A stretch of DNA of 64,000 nt from Dendrocalamus latiflorus. Taxonomy: Eukaryota > Streptophyta > Magnoliopsida > Poales > Poaceae. Under the pieces are notes generated by a model. It worked only from the letters and a program-made list of their open reading frames with translations. It made no database searches and was not told the origin of the DNA. Numbering within the stretch: the stretch's first letter is position 1; the number at the start of each line of letters is the position of its first letter. Where the stretch lies: contig CM029622.1 in assembly GCA_017311315.1 (NCBI GenBank), positions 13,451,002-13,515,001 of the forward strand. Reading direction: 5' to 3'. The position numbers and the translations under genes are program-made. Shown here in pieces: positions 45,586 to 56,601 of this stretch.

Positions 45586-45871
45586 TGATGCAGGGGATTG
45601 CCCGATCTTCACGGCGTAGAATCGATGAAGATAGTTTGGATCCGTGTAACTTGACGAATCGATGGTGCCAACCACTATTAGAACAGCAACCTGCGATAAA
45701 AGAATTCGTCCAACCACACGCTCGTGATCCCGTCTACCCGACCACCAAGTAGACGCATCGTCTCTCTGGCCAATCACAAGGAATCACAAGAACGACGGGG
45801 AAGAACACCCGATTCCCCTCTAGGTTGCAATCATTTGCCAAATCCTAGGAGGAACAAGCGCAAGGCTCTCT

Positions 45872-46860
45872 GATGTATCCCATTCAAATACAACACCCTT
45901 GTTAGTTAACTCATTTAATGGAGCAGCAATGGTGCTGAAATCTTTAACAAAACGACGATAAAAGCTAGTAAGACCATGAAAGCTTCTGATTTGACTAACA
46001 TTTACAGGTGTAGGCCAATTTTTAATTGCTTCAGTTTTGGATTCATCTACCTCAATGCCTTGTCCAGAAACAACATAGCCTAAGAACACAACTTTATCGA
46101 TACAAAAAGTGCATTTGTCCAAGTTAGCATATAATTTCTCACTTCTAGTACTTGTCTAATATGATCAATGTGTTCATTCATCGTTTTGCTATAGATCAAT
46201 ATATCATCAAAATATACCACAATAAATTTACCAATGAATGCTCTTAAAACATGATTTATCAATCGCATGAATGTACTAGGTGCATTAGTTAAACCAAAAG
46301 GCATTACTAACCAGTCATATAATCCAAATTTTGTTTTAAAAGCAGTCTTCCATTCATCACGAAGTTTCATCCTAATTTGATGGTATCTACTTCTCAAATC
46401 AATTTTAGTAAATATAACAGCACCACTAAGTTCATCTAGCATATCATCTAACCTAGAAATATGATGACAATATCTAACAGTGATGTTGTTAATGGCACGA
46501 TAATCAACACATATTCTCCATGTACCATCTTTCTTAGGAACAAGAATTACAGGGACAGTGCAAAGACTAAGACTTTCGCGTACGTACCCTTTCTCAGGTA
46601 GCTCTTGACTTGGCGCTGAATTTCTTTGGTTTCCTCCGAATTAGTGTGGTATGGTGGACGGTTTGGAAGTGACGTGCCGGGAACTAGATCAATTTGATGC
46701 TCTATTCCGCGCAATGGTGGAGGTCCCGCTGGTATCTCCTCTGGAAACACGTCCTCAAATGCCTGCAAAAGAGAGGAAACTCCACTAGAAAGAGAGGTTA
46801 AGTCATTAGTTGAAAGTAAAACAGTTGCGTCTTTGTACACAAGCACAAAGTGCACCTTTC
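45872..46860 (-). pseudogene. Gypsy reverse transcriptase, C-terminally deleted
   Basis: Minus strand. The linker has DVFPEEIPAGPPPLRGIEH (near 46745-46690). The RT palm and fingers have FTKIDLRSRYHQIRM, MPFGLTNAPSTFMRLIN and YFDDILIYS (catalytic Asp pair present; usual first residues YVDD or YFDD). The connection has GYVVSGQGIEVDESK and FHGLTSFYRRFVKDFS. The frame breaks in at least two places and the protein ends in LTR sequence after FEWDTSES. RNase H and integrase are absent. Confidence 0.85.
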
Positions 46861-47118
46861 ATGTGTCATTGCTCATATTTCTCAAATTTGATTTTGTGGC
46901 TAACATAACCACCCCTCCTTCACTCTTACTTTTTCCTCTCATATTTGGCTTATGGCTCTCACTCACCGATGTATGGAAGTCTCTCTTTTCTTTCTATTTA
47001 CCCTCATTTTCAGCAAGCTTCCTTTGCTGAAATTCAGCTTGTATTTGACTGGGAGTCATTGGATTAAGCTCTTTTGTCTATTGGAATGGCCATCATGTTG
47101 CACACTTCTATCATATTG

Positions 47119-48905
47119 TTATGGCCTTCCCAACAGCAAAAGACACACTGTGATGGGCACCACATCACACTCAACGATGCCCTCATAATCACCAATCTTG
47201 AAAGTAACATGCACCACAAATTGAACCTTCACATCCCCACATTCACTAAACCATTGCACATGATATGGACGTGGATGTTTCAGCATATTTAAACCAAGCT
47301 TTTGACATAATTCAACACTAGTCAAGGTATGACAACTACCACCATCAATAATAAGTTTGATTACCTTGTTGGTTACCTTAGCTTGTGTTTGAAACAAGTT
47401 GAACCGCTGCGGATGTGCATCTCCTTCTTGTGCAAGCATGCTCAAATTTTTGGTGATAACTAATGCCTCTCCCGTTTCATAATTCAACACATCAACCTCT
47501 TCATTGTCATCCGATGCATCCTCATATCTCTCCTTTTCATGACTAAGCTCAACCTCATCTTCGCTTGTGGATTTATATTCTCCATCTTCCATCACAAACA
47601 TAACTCAGTTGTTGGGACACTCTCTAGAAATATGTCCACGCGCCCAAACACTTGAAACATTGAATTTCTCTACTCTGTTGTAGCTCCAATTGAGGATGTA
47701 GGGGATGGAGTGACCTTTTTCTCACTTGAGGTAGGTGTTGTTTTTGCAATTGACAAAGAACGAGCATTAGTATTTGAATTAGTACTAGCTGAAATTGTAT
47801 CTCGTCCCAAATTGAAACGTGCTTTGGTGGCATTATAGAATGATGATGATGAAGCTTTCAAGTTGAAAGATGCTGTACTTGGTGCTGGTTTTAAATCTTC
47901 TAATAACTACTTCTCCGCCTTGCTCGCTTGATGCACCAAATCAACAACAATATTGTAGGGCTGATATTGCACGATGCGTTTAATATTTTTGTTTAAACCA
48001 AATAGAAAATGCGCAAGTGTTTGCTCTTCATCTTCGTGCACGTGTGCTCTAATCATAGCTTGCTCCATATCCTTGTAGTATTCCTCCACCGAGCGACCTC
48101 CCAGTCTCAAATTCTGCAGTTTATCAAAAAGATCATGCTTATAAGTGTTAGGAACAAAATGTGCTCTTAGCTCTTGCTTCATTTCAGCCCACGATGCAAT
48201 TGGAGGTTCTCAATTCTCTTCTATTTGGTTCAACACTTGCTCCCACCAAATCAATGCATACCCATCAAACTCAAGTGATGCCATGTGTAGCTTCTTCTCC
48301 TCTAAATAATTGTGCATCCGGAATATTTTATCTATCTTGAGCTCCCATGTGAGGTAAGCATCTAGATCGGAAGCACCTTCAAATTTGAAAATAGTGAATT
48401 TGAGTTTTCCAAATTTCTCCTCCACGCGCAGATCATCATGATGATAGTCATGGCGTTGGTAGTTGTCATTGTGGTGTAGCCAAAAGTCATCGTCGTAGTC
48501 CTCAATGTGGGTGGCACCGCCGTGCCCATGGCCACGGCCACAGCTACGGCCCCTCCCTTGGCCATGGTTAGCGCCGAAAATACCGACCCTATGCTAGGGA
48601 AAGGGTGGTCGAACCGCATTGGCAGCGGCTCGATCTGCTTGAGCTTCTCTAGCGAGCTGTGCAGCCCTCTCCTCATCAGTCTCGCCGAGCTCAACACCTC
48701 CTTCATGGGCGCCAATTGGGCCCCGTTCTCTTCGAAGCTCCTCTAGTATCTCCCTTCTCAAGACGCTCATGTTATCATTCAACTGAGTGTTGAAATCATT
48801 CGTGAGCTTCTCAAAATCCGCCTGGGTCATATATGCTTGTTCTCTTTCTTTTCCTGCCATAGTTAGCGCAAACAATTACAAGAAAAGCTATGTTTGTGGT
48901 TGTGG
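47119..48905 (-). pseudogene. Gypsy gag and aspartic protease
   Basis: The minus-strand gag starts near 48856 (MAGKEREQAYMT), has an acidic coil, an R/G/H-rich stretch and a retrotransposon gag core (DLDAYLTWELKIDKIF ... WWEQVLNQ, then FVPNTYKHDLFDKLQNLRLG). The zinc knuckle near 47660 is damaged (CFKCLGAW then RECPNN). The protease (47601-47119) has the LIIDGGS active-site motif with the following SCHTL and ends CLLLLGRP. Stops occur near 48210, 47905, 47670 and 47600. Confidence 0.8.
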
Positions 48906-49962
48906 AAAGTTTGATTTGTGGAATTCACTCAACCTCACCTTCTGTTACCAACCGAAGTTCTTATGTGTCCTTGATGGAATTGAAGAGCTGCACACACTTT
49001 GGTGATGGTAGACAACACAAGGTCATAGATTAAGCGAATTCAATTACACAAACGCTGTTATAACAATGGCTTATATATGGAGCTTGGAGAGAAAATAACA
49101 ACCTATGCAATCTGAAATTCTTGATGTGGTTAAGTTAAGTAATAGTCCAAGTTAGAATATTTTGCCTAAGTGCTGATCCAAAAGGTTTAAGTGAAGTGTA
49201 TGAACGCACACACAAAGATCAATGTGACTCGATGCAACAAAGGAATGAGCTAAATAGAAGCGATCTGAAATTGAAAATTAAATAGCTCGTTTTGCACCAA
49301 GTACTAGGAGAGACACTAGCCAATTACAATGATATGAATGTAAGGGCACAAGATTGCTCAAAGGAATTAAATACACAAGCTGAAAATTATATATTAGAAT
49401 TAGCTAATCCCAATTTGGTCAACGCTCACTTTTTTTTGTGCCGAGGCTCTTCTTTTTTTCTTTCTTCTTTTTTTTCCTTGTAGTTGAAACTAAGGTTTAG
49501 CTTTCCCTTGCACAAAAGAAATAAAATTTCAGCAAGTGTAAATTAATATCAAGAACAGCCCTTAATGCAATTATCAAAGACTAGTCTCAAAGATGAACGG
49601 AATTTTTTACGGTGCTGTAGCAAGTTACTGTTCATAACACTGTAGCAAGTACTGTCCACGGTACTGTAGCAGATTACTGTTCATGGTACTATAGCGAATC
49701 GTTGTAGCGTTGTCGTGATACTGTATCGTACTGTAGCGATCGCAATTTTTTTTGGTTTAGACGAAAGAAAGGAAATAACACAATGATCAAGCGACGCAAA
49801 GAAACACGACGATTAGCACCTAAACAAAATTCTAATGAATGAAAACTTAACAAAACTCATGAAAATAACAGATGCAAAAACTAGGGTTTAGATTTTTTTT
49901 GGCTTTTTGTGTATAGGGAAAAAATCTAACTACAGGTAAATTGATCCTACCGTGTCAGCCGC

Positions 49963-49974
49963 GCTCTGATACCA
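49963..49974 (-). promoter_or_regulatory. Primer-binding site, tRNA-Met type
   Basis: The minus strand reads TGGTATCAGAGC three bases inside the right-hand LTR, complementary to the 3' end of initiator tRNA-Met as in many plant retrotransposons. It fixes 49978 as the inner edge of the 5' LTR. Confidence 0.88.
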
Positions 49975-50811
49975 AGGTGATGCGGGGGATTGCCCGATCT
50001 TAACGATGTAGGATTGATGAAGATAGTTTGGATCCATGCAACCTGACGAATCGATGGCGCCAACCACTGTTAGAACAGCAACTTGCGACAAAAGAATTCG
50101 CCCAACCACACGCTCGTGATCCTGTCTACCCGACCACCAAGTAGACGCATCGTCACTCTGGGCAATCACAAGGAATCACAAAAACGACGGGGAAGAACGC
50201 CCAATTCTTCTCTAGGTTGTAATCATCTGTCAAATTCTAAGAGGAACAAGCGCAAGGCTCTTTAAAAAATAATAAATCTATTTTCTATGGTCTAAACTTT
50301 TTACATAAGGGTATACAGGCCCATATATAGCTAGACTCACAAACGAAAAATAACCGACTCGTCGACTGAAGGAAACGAGTCCGACTCGACGTCTCATCCG
50401 AGACCAACTCACGCACGCAAACGAAACCGAGTCAATGACTCATCTGAACCTAAAAAAAAGGAAACATGACCAAGTGACTCACACACGCAACGAATAAGAA
50501 ACCAAAAAATAAAAAAATAAAAACATGGCCGAATGACTAGAAGTGTCTCCTTCATGGGTTGTGCACAACTTTGATGTTTGGAACAGTAGTTTTTTCTCTA
50601 ACATGAACATGCATGCAATCTATGACTAGAAGTATGGCTTCCTGGCTTGTGCATGAATCTTGTGTTTGGAGCAGTGCCGTCACGTGTGAATGCATGTGTT
50701 GGTTTGGTTGTCACATGTGGATTCATGCATGATTTTCTTTTTTTCCCTTTATATTTCTTTCTTTGCTTTCCAATCAAAACTTTTAATGCTGCATGCTGCC
50801 TCTCTCTGCAC

Positions 50812-51060
50812 CGCTCCCTTTATTAATTGTCTCCCGTACAAACCTATGAACAATTAAAATACTAGAATTAGGTAGTAGCCAATTCTCATGTAAATTAAAT
50901 CCAAATTTAATTAAGAGCGAGTTCACCTGTTGAATAATCTTTTTAGCTCGTGCCCGTGTAATCGGTCCAGTCTCCTGTTGAATAATCTTTTTAGCTCGTG
51001 CCTGTGTAATCGGTCCAGTCGTGATGTCCTCATCACCAGGTCTTTTTATAGACATGCAAA
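50812..51060 (-). pseudogene. 3' end of a gypsy pol next to the outer side of the LTR
   Basis: The minus strand encodes the typical gypsy polyprotein tail GPITRARAKKIIQQ, present twice as a 48-bp tandem duplication (50927-50974 and 50975-51022), then a short C-terminus. It is followed by a purine-rich AAAGGGAGCGG (about 50812-50822) that could be the polypurine tract before an LTR starting near 50811. So the LTR at 49978-50811 has internal sequence on both sides. Confidence 0.7.
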
Positions 51061-52059
51061 TTACTCTCTAGTAACTGCCCCAATTGAACTGAAATAACTT
51101 ACTGGTAACTGCTAATTTATTCATTGATAATTGATAAAATTCAAACCAAATAATGATAATTAAGCAGGCTCATGACCAGTTAAAGAAGAGAGATGATACA
51201 TGGTTCTGAAAAAATAAGGTGGACTTGGTTTGCCAGGTGGCGTGCCACGTCACGGTATGGCGCGCGTTGCATGTCACAAGTCACGCGTATTTTCATGCGA
51301 AAATACACGAATACGTGTGCGTGTGTGTTTAACCCTCCTCATACCATCCCTATCCATGTGTGATATGATTGAAGGAGTGGCAAGGGCCTCATCTTATAAA
51401 TTGGTCACCTCCACTGTGCGTTAGCAATATGGTACTAAACTATGCACACTTTGGAATTAAAGGAAATGGGCCTCACTCATATGGGCCTATTTCTAACAAT
51501 CCGGCAACAATTTCAAAGCAAGAAGTAAAAAGATGTCAAAGATATTATACTGAAGTGTTGTTAATATACTAGTCTTATAATGTAAGTCCCGTACGGGTTG
51601 GACTTACACCTAGATTAGCAAGATTCATCGTCTCACAGCTAATGAATGGACTACACCTTGAATTCGCAGTTTTACATGATCAGAATTCACTTAAAATCTC
51701 AACTGATACTAGGCTGCCAATGAACCATATCTAATTGGAGCGTTATATAGGTCATGCTTCCTTATCTTCTTTCTAGAGAATGACTTGTTCTCGTGAACTG
51801 CGACCACACAGCTAAGTTTAAATAGGTGTATTCTTTTTAGGTATCCTGTAGGCTAATACCTTTTTCTTATTTGGATAACAGAATACATTAAGCCTTTATG
51901 CCCATCTTGTATACAGTTGAGAGTACTTTGTTTATTAGGATATGGGTACAATAAATATATACTCTCTTGTTACAACATCAACTTGTTTTTTCATTGCCTA
52001 AGTCACAGGATCTCCGAGCAAGAATGTATAAGTTACTATTGTGATGTAACTCAGATGGG
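51061..52059. other. Mostly unannotated; LTR-like debris
   Basis: No gene is recognised. A block of about 55 bp (CTTTGGAATTAAAGGAAATG ... CTATTTCTAACA) at 51448-51500 recurs at 52331-52385. It includes the grass-typical CCACGTCACG motif near 51246-51255. Confidence 0.4.
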
Positions 52060-52330
52060 CCTCATTCCCATGTACATAGATGCAACGAAAATCATTTTCC
52101 GTGCTAACCCCTTTGTAAAAGGGTCTGCCAGATTTTTCTCAGTGTGAATACAGTTCACAACAATTACTCTGGAGTTTCTCAGTTTTCTGATTTAAGTCTA
52201 CGCTTCACATGTTTATAGGAATTCATATTATCCTTTATACTTATGATTTTGGCCAACACTGTTTAATTATCGCAGTATATTAGGATTGCCGGTATTGATT
52301 TCTCAACCAATGGCAAGTTCAACAACCATT
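52060..52330 (-). pseudogene. Copia RNase H fragment
   Basis: The minus-strand reading gives LPLVEKSIPAILIYCDN, then SIKDNMNSYKHVKRRLKS and a NLADPFTKG-like block. This is the C-terminal RNase H region of copia polyproteins, with stops and shifts. The rest of the element is missing. Confidence 0.65.
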
Positions 52331-52548
52331 CAACTTTGGAATTAAAAGGAAATAGACTTCACTCGTATGTGCCTATTTGTAACAGACGTAATTTATTCCA
52401 GAATACAATGTCTTACAACAAACAACCTTGCCAAACACAACAATGCATGCAGTTTATTTAACTTAAATTCACGAGAAGCTCCATAGCCATGCATGATAAT
52501 GACACGTAGCATGATCGAAACGACAGACGACAGCCAACATCAAACGCA

Positions 52549-53742
52549 TCAGGGAACAATCTTGTGAAGCTTCATCTTGTCGATCCATGTATTGAAGGAC
52601 TTCACCGTGTTCCGGAAGCCGAGGAACCCATGCTCCTTGCTCTTGTTCATGGTGTCCAGCAACTCCCACTTGTCCCAGAACAAGCCATCGACGAACCACC
52701 AATTGGCGACCTCGTAGAGCTGTGTCACCACGAGCTGGTTCTCCTTGACAATCTCCGCCCACACCGCCTCCTTCCCCGCCATGGCCTCCACGAGCTTGAA
52801 CCTGCTCTCCTCCCCCTCATACCCTGCCCACTCCAGCCCGAACTGTTCGGCGAGGACCGGCCACAGCTGCTTCCACTTGTAGATATCCCCGTTGCTGCAA
52901 TTGAATGCCTCGTTCTTGGCGGACGGGTCCAGGGCTGCCCAGATCTGTTGCTCCGCGATGAGATCCGCGTCGGAGGCGTTGCTGAACCCCTCCCAAGCGC
53001 CACGGGACCCCGGCCACCGCAGCTTGATGCCCTCCTTGCGGCAGATAGCGGCGTAGACGCAGAGGCTGCAGACGATGTTCATGGCGCTCCGCGGGGAGAA
53101 TCCGAAGATGAGGGTGGGGCGGTGCACGGACCAGCTGACGGCGCCGTCGCGGCGGGAGACCTCGTCGAAGAGGATGTCCTCTTGGTCGTAGTAGAAGTTG
53201 GGGTAGTCCAGCCGTGGCATGTCCTCGGAGAAGGGCGGGTCCTGGCCGGGGATCCCGGCCAACATGACCTCGGGCGGGCCGGTGTAGTGCTTGCTCCCCG
53301 TCTGGAGGCAAACGTGGACGAGCGCGGGGCAGTTGGGGACGACGACGCAGAGGACGTTGCGGAGCATGGCGGAGTTGGCCTCGCGGTTCTGGGCTTCCGT
53401 GAAATGCATAGCCAAGGCGACGTAGAAGACGTGGGTGATGTCGGTGAGAGGCGTGAGGGCCTCGGCCACGGCGGCGGAGTCGGCTAGGTCGACGTGAAGG
53501 TGGGTGACAGTGGAGGCAGGGGGTGGGTACCAGGGAGGGAGCGGGCGGCGCGAGAGCGCGTAGATCTTCCATGGCCCGCCGGGGGTGTCAGGGAGCGAGA
53601 GGATGTCGATGAGGGAGGTACCGACGATGCCGGTGGAGCCGACGACGAGTGCGACGCCCTGGAAGGACTGTTCGGCCGCGGCGGCCCGCTCATCCTGCTG
53701 CTGCCGGACCGCGCCGATGGCGCCTGCCCACCACCAGCTCAT
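52549..53742 (-). CDS. PRISE-family enone reductase (progesterone 5-beta-reductase / iridoid-synthase-like)
   Basis: A single uninterrupted frame of 397 residues starts MSWWWAGAIGAVR, close to the usual family length of about 390. It is an SDR-type Rossmann protein. The dinucleotide motif GSTGIVG is at residues 35-41, Arg65/Arg66 in ALSRRP fit NADPH preference, the catalytic Lys151 lies in the QTGSKHYTGP motif, and the catalytic Tyr (184/185) lies in the NFYYDQEDIL motif. All are intact. Family members reduce activated C=C bonds with NADPH (progesterone, small enones, 8-oxogeranial in iridoid makers). In a grass the native substrate is unknown and iridoid synthesis is not expected. A TATA box lies about 70 bp upstream. 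Stop TGA-side sequence and length give no sign of decay. It is probably a cytosolic, soluble enzyme since no signal peptide is seen. Confidence 0.93.
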   Translation of the reverse strand: MSWWWAGAIGAVRQQQDERAAAAEQSFQGVALVVGSTGIVGTSLIDILSLPDTPGGPWKIYALSRRPLPPWYPPPASTVTHLHVDLADSAAVAEALTPLTDITHVFYVALAMHFTEAQNREANSAMLRNVLCVVVPNCPALVHVCLQTGSKHYTGPPEVMLAGIPGQDPPFSEDMPRLDYPNFYYDQEDILFDEVSRRDGAVSWSVHRPTLIFGFSPRSAMNIVCSLCVYAAICRKEGIKLRWPGSRGAWEGFSNASDADLIAEQQIWAALDPSAKNEAFNCSNGDIYKWKQLWPVLAEQFGLEWAGYEGEESRFKLVEAMAGKEAVWAEIVKENQLVVTQLYEVANWWFVDGLFWDKWELLDTMNKSKEHGFLGFRNTVKSFNTWIDKMKLHKIVP

Positions 53743-53813
53743 CGCGGCCTACCTGCACACAAGTTGACTTCGATCGATGGATTAGTGGGTGGTAAGAAGC
53801 AGAGATAGATATA

Positions 53814-53821
53814 TATTTATA
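53814..53821 (-). promoter_or_regulatory. TATA box of the PRISE gene
   Basis: The minus strand reads TATAAATA about 72 bp upstream of the start codon at 53742. This predicts a transcription start near 53785 and a short 5' UTR of about 40 nt. Confidence 0.65.
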
Positions 53822-53905
53822 GAACGGATGCTGCTACATTTCGCTCTTGTGTTTTCTAGGTTTTCATATGCACATCCACCTGTAATAACTAGGCAATAAA
53901 AACAT

Positions 53906-54122
53906 GAGTATTGCTATACAACATTCGACTATTTTTGAGGACAAAAACAGTCAGATTGATCTGGGACGTTAGATCTCCATCCAACGGATCCACTCATACA
54001 AGCCCTCCTCCAAAAAAAATGACCCCCTCAAAAAAAATGATCTAGGGCGTTGGATCTTCATCTAACGGCTCAAAATCTGATTGTTTTTGTCCTCAAAACA
54101 GTTGAATGTTATATAGACACTC
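53906..54122. mobile_element. MITE upstream of the PRISE gene (copy 2 of 2)
   Basis: It has the same ends and interior as 20755-20950: GAGTATTGCTATACAACATT at left and ATGTTATATAGACACTC at right. It also holds a short internal palindrome near the left end (GACTATTTTTGAGGACAAAA) that copy 1 lacks. It begins about 85 bp upstream of the TATA box. Confidence 0.82.
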
Positions 54123-54156
54123 CCAATGCTAAGGAAAAAAGCATACTTTGATGACT

Positions 54157-54480
54157 GCTGTACAGTCCAAGTAGTAAATCAGCATAATTTTGAGAGTAAA
54201 TTTAAGCTGTACAGTCCAAGTAGCAAATCAGCATAATTTTGAGAGTAAATTTAAAATAATTTCAAAACAAATTCAGTATAATTTTAAGAGTAAATCCACT
54301 TTATTGTGGACCTAAGTAGGACGTACACTGTGCAGTGCTCACCTCGTTTGGAATAAAGTATAATTTGGTGGTTGTAGCTGTGCAGTCCAATTCTGTTAGA
54401 GCAAATCAGCATAATTCCGAGAGCAAATTCAATATAATTTCGAAAGCAAATTTAGTATAATTTTGAGAGCAAATCGTGCG
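54157..54480. repeat. Tandem repeat, 49-bp unit then degenerate 25-30-bp units
   Basis: GCTGTACAGTCCAAGTAGTA...TTTTGAGAGTAAATTTAA occurs twice in tandem (54157-54205 and 54206-54254). Further diverged units around CAGTATAATTTTGAGAGCAAAT continue to 54480. A run of 13 C residues lies near 54749. There is no gene to 54862. Confidence 0.75.
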
Positions 54481-54862
54481 CACGCACGCGAGTGACCTCA
54501 TCCATCTAACTGCTATACATACCAATGTTCAATAACGCAATTAGACGCACATACGGAAAATGGATTTTTCGATGTGAATGAGGTAAGAAATAGATAAATA
54601 CAAGGGATGATCTAGAAACTTCTATTGCTGGGACGTTCACCTACTTTCTACGGATGTTCTCTATAAGAGAGTGGCCAATCTATTTCTTTGTACAAATAAA
54701 GCCCCACTGAACACAAATCTTTGTCGCCCATGAACTGCGTCACAGACCCCCCCCCCCTAATCCTTGTGCTTCCATCCGATGGTTACAGAGATTATACGGA
54801 TGAATGAACCATCGTGCACACGCACGGAATTAGGCATTAGCGTTATATAATTATGGGATAGA

Positions 54863-55121
54863 CTATTGCAAAGGCGACTGAAATTTTTTTATCTTTCAGT
54901 CACCTAAAGTTGCACTTTGAATCACCTGAAGTTGCACATATTTTTTTGGAGGGGGGCTACAATTTTAGTTGATTGAGAGCGCAATTTCAGGTCACCTGAA
55001 GTTGCACTTTGAATCACCTAAAATTGCAGCTGTTTTTTTAGGGGGGCTGCAATTTTAGTTCATTGAGAGTGCAATTTTAGGTGACTGAAACATAAAAAAA
55101 TTTCAATCGCCTGTGCAATAG
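54863..55121. mobile_element. MITE with inverted ends and internal tandem repeat
   Basis: The left end CTATTGCAAAGGCGACTGAA and right end TTCAATCGCCTGTGCAATAG are inverted copies. Inside, a unit of about 80 bp (AGTCACCTAAAGTTGCACTT ... GGGGGGCTACAATTTTAGTT) is repeated twice and partly inverted against itself. It is non-coding. Confidence 0.8.
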
Positions 55122-55362
55122 CAAAACTGTATAATTATATACCCCGCGAGAGTTATGACAAATCTTGCATCAATTCTTAGGTTTATCTTTATTATTACTA
55201 ATTCCAGTTTAGGCAGCCGCAAATCTTTCTGCTTCTAAAAATTCTTCTTAATTTTGTCCAACATCTTTGTCAAAGGGTGACTTTTCCATCTGAATATGTG
55301 GAATGGGCTGTTGCAAGTGACGGCGCCATCACGCAATTGTTTGGCGCCATCTGCTTGAAATT

Positions 55363-55708
55363 AGGGGTGGGAGTGGGGCAGGGTGGTTCGAACCAGTGTT
55401 CACATTTCAGTTAAATTTTGTTGAAATGATTATTTTTGAACCTTTCGTTGCCTCCTGAAAGAGTTGCATTTGGCCAAAAATTTTGGTACGTTCGAATACC
55501 CCTGTTTTCTCACGATTCTGGTATAATTTCATCCAAATTTTAGTCGAACTTCGTTCAAAATTCAAAGGCTATTTGGATGATTTGAACGAAATTTCTACAG
55601 AGATACCAAATTTTCGTTAAATTTGTCTCTTTTGCCGACCAGCGAATTTTTTTTTTCAAAACGAAAGGATTTTCTGTGGTTCAAACCGACCCTGACCCAT
55701 AGTGCCTA
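55363..55708. mobile_element. hAT-like non-autonomous fragment
   Basis: The left end TAGGGGTGGGAGTGGGGCAG with GGTTCGAACCA pairs with the right end TGGTTCAAACCGACCCTGAC...CCTA as an imperfect inverted repeat. The interior has CGAAATTTC/CAAATTTTCG motifs like the hAT element at 13174-14459. The target duplication is unclear. Confidence 0.5.
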
Positions 55709-56601
55709 GAAGATCGATTAGGTGGCAAAGGTCGACCCATTTGGCGCAGCTGCAGTGCCCCATGGCTCAATGGATATTGAGGGTCGAACCATTTTAACGT
55801 GTATATTGTGCATGTATATAGACAGTAAGACATGTCGACAGCTATCTTAAGGGTCCAAGTTTCATTCGACAGGATGATACACCAGTAAATCATTGGACAT
55901 ATATCATTGTATCAACTGGTGAACTGCATTAGTAAGTGTTCTTTTTATAATGCTGCATTAGTAACACAAAGTGGCATGCAAACAACCAGTGTAAAATAGC
56001 CAGTGTGTTGTAAAGCATACCATCCCTGAATGTTAAAAAAGAAAACCATAGCAAACTGTTGGTCATAACTTACTTATCAGGAGTGAAATATGAACTTAAC
56101 ATTTGCTTCCATCACAAAAGGCATGCTACAAATGAGATGTCGCTCGGTAGATAACGATCTGTCGGAAGGGTTCAAACATGATACTGTAGATATGTAAACC
56201 TCCACATCAAACTGAATTACAGAAGGAACTACTACAGAAATAGATATGCTGCAATCGACAACCATTACTTATTCTATCATGCAAAATTAGACTAGATAAA
56301 GCAAAATCTCGTGAGTTGCATTTAGCAGAGGCTAGAGCGGACGACAAAACTAGAGTCATAACATGGAGCCATTATACTGGTAAATGTTCTACAGGAATAA
56401 AGAAATCTTTTTGTCACATCCACACTGGCACTAGATGCATGTGAATTAGCCCATGGTCAGATGTTCAACATTAGCATTGAAAACAAAATTCCTAAAATAT
56501 TACAATACCTATAACTCTGTAAGTCATAGTTGAATATCATCTTCTTCAATGAGGCCGAAAATCGAGTCCACTCTAAGTTGAGTAGTACCTATGGTTCAAA
56601 A
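55709..56601. other. No gene recognised
   Basis: This is mixed-composition sequence with short open frames only. It flanks the left side of the Sirevirus-like insertion. Since that element's right flank is a hAT transposase, this stretch may be 3' sequence of the same hAT element. Confidence 0.35.

Larger units (their letters stand above)
45586..50811 (-). mobile_element. Rearranged Ty3/gypsy retrotransposon
   Basis: Minus-strand element. A partial left LTR copy (45586-45871) and a right LTR (about 49978-50811) share about 285 bp of close identity beginning TGATGC(A/G)GGGGATTGCCC. Internally come a leader (48900-49962), gag and protease (48875-47119) and RT (46855-45872). The RNase H, integrase and polypurine tract expected before the left LTR are missing: RT runs straight into LTR sequence at 45871/45872. 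The leader contains a cluster of ACTGTAGCA-type motifs at 49605-49740 and no gene. Confidence 0.82.

Noticed and set aside
52564..53487. A 307-codon plus-strand open frame over the PRISE gene
   Set aside because: It is antisense to a frame with clear catalytic motifs. High GC at third positions commonly produces such shadows.
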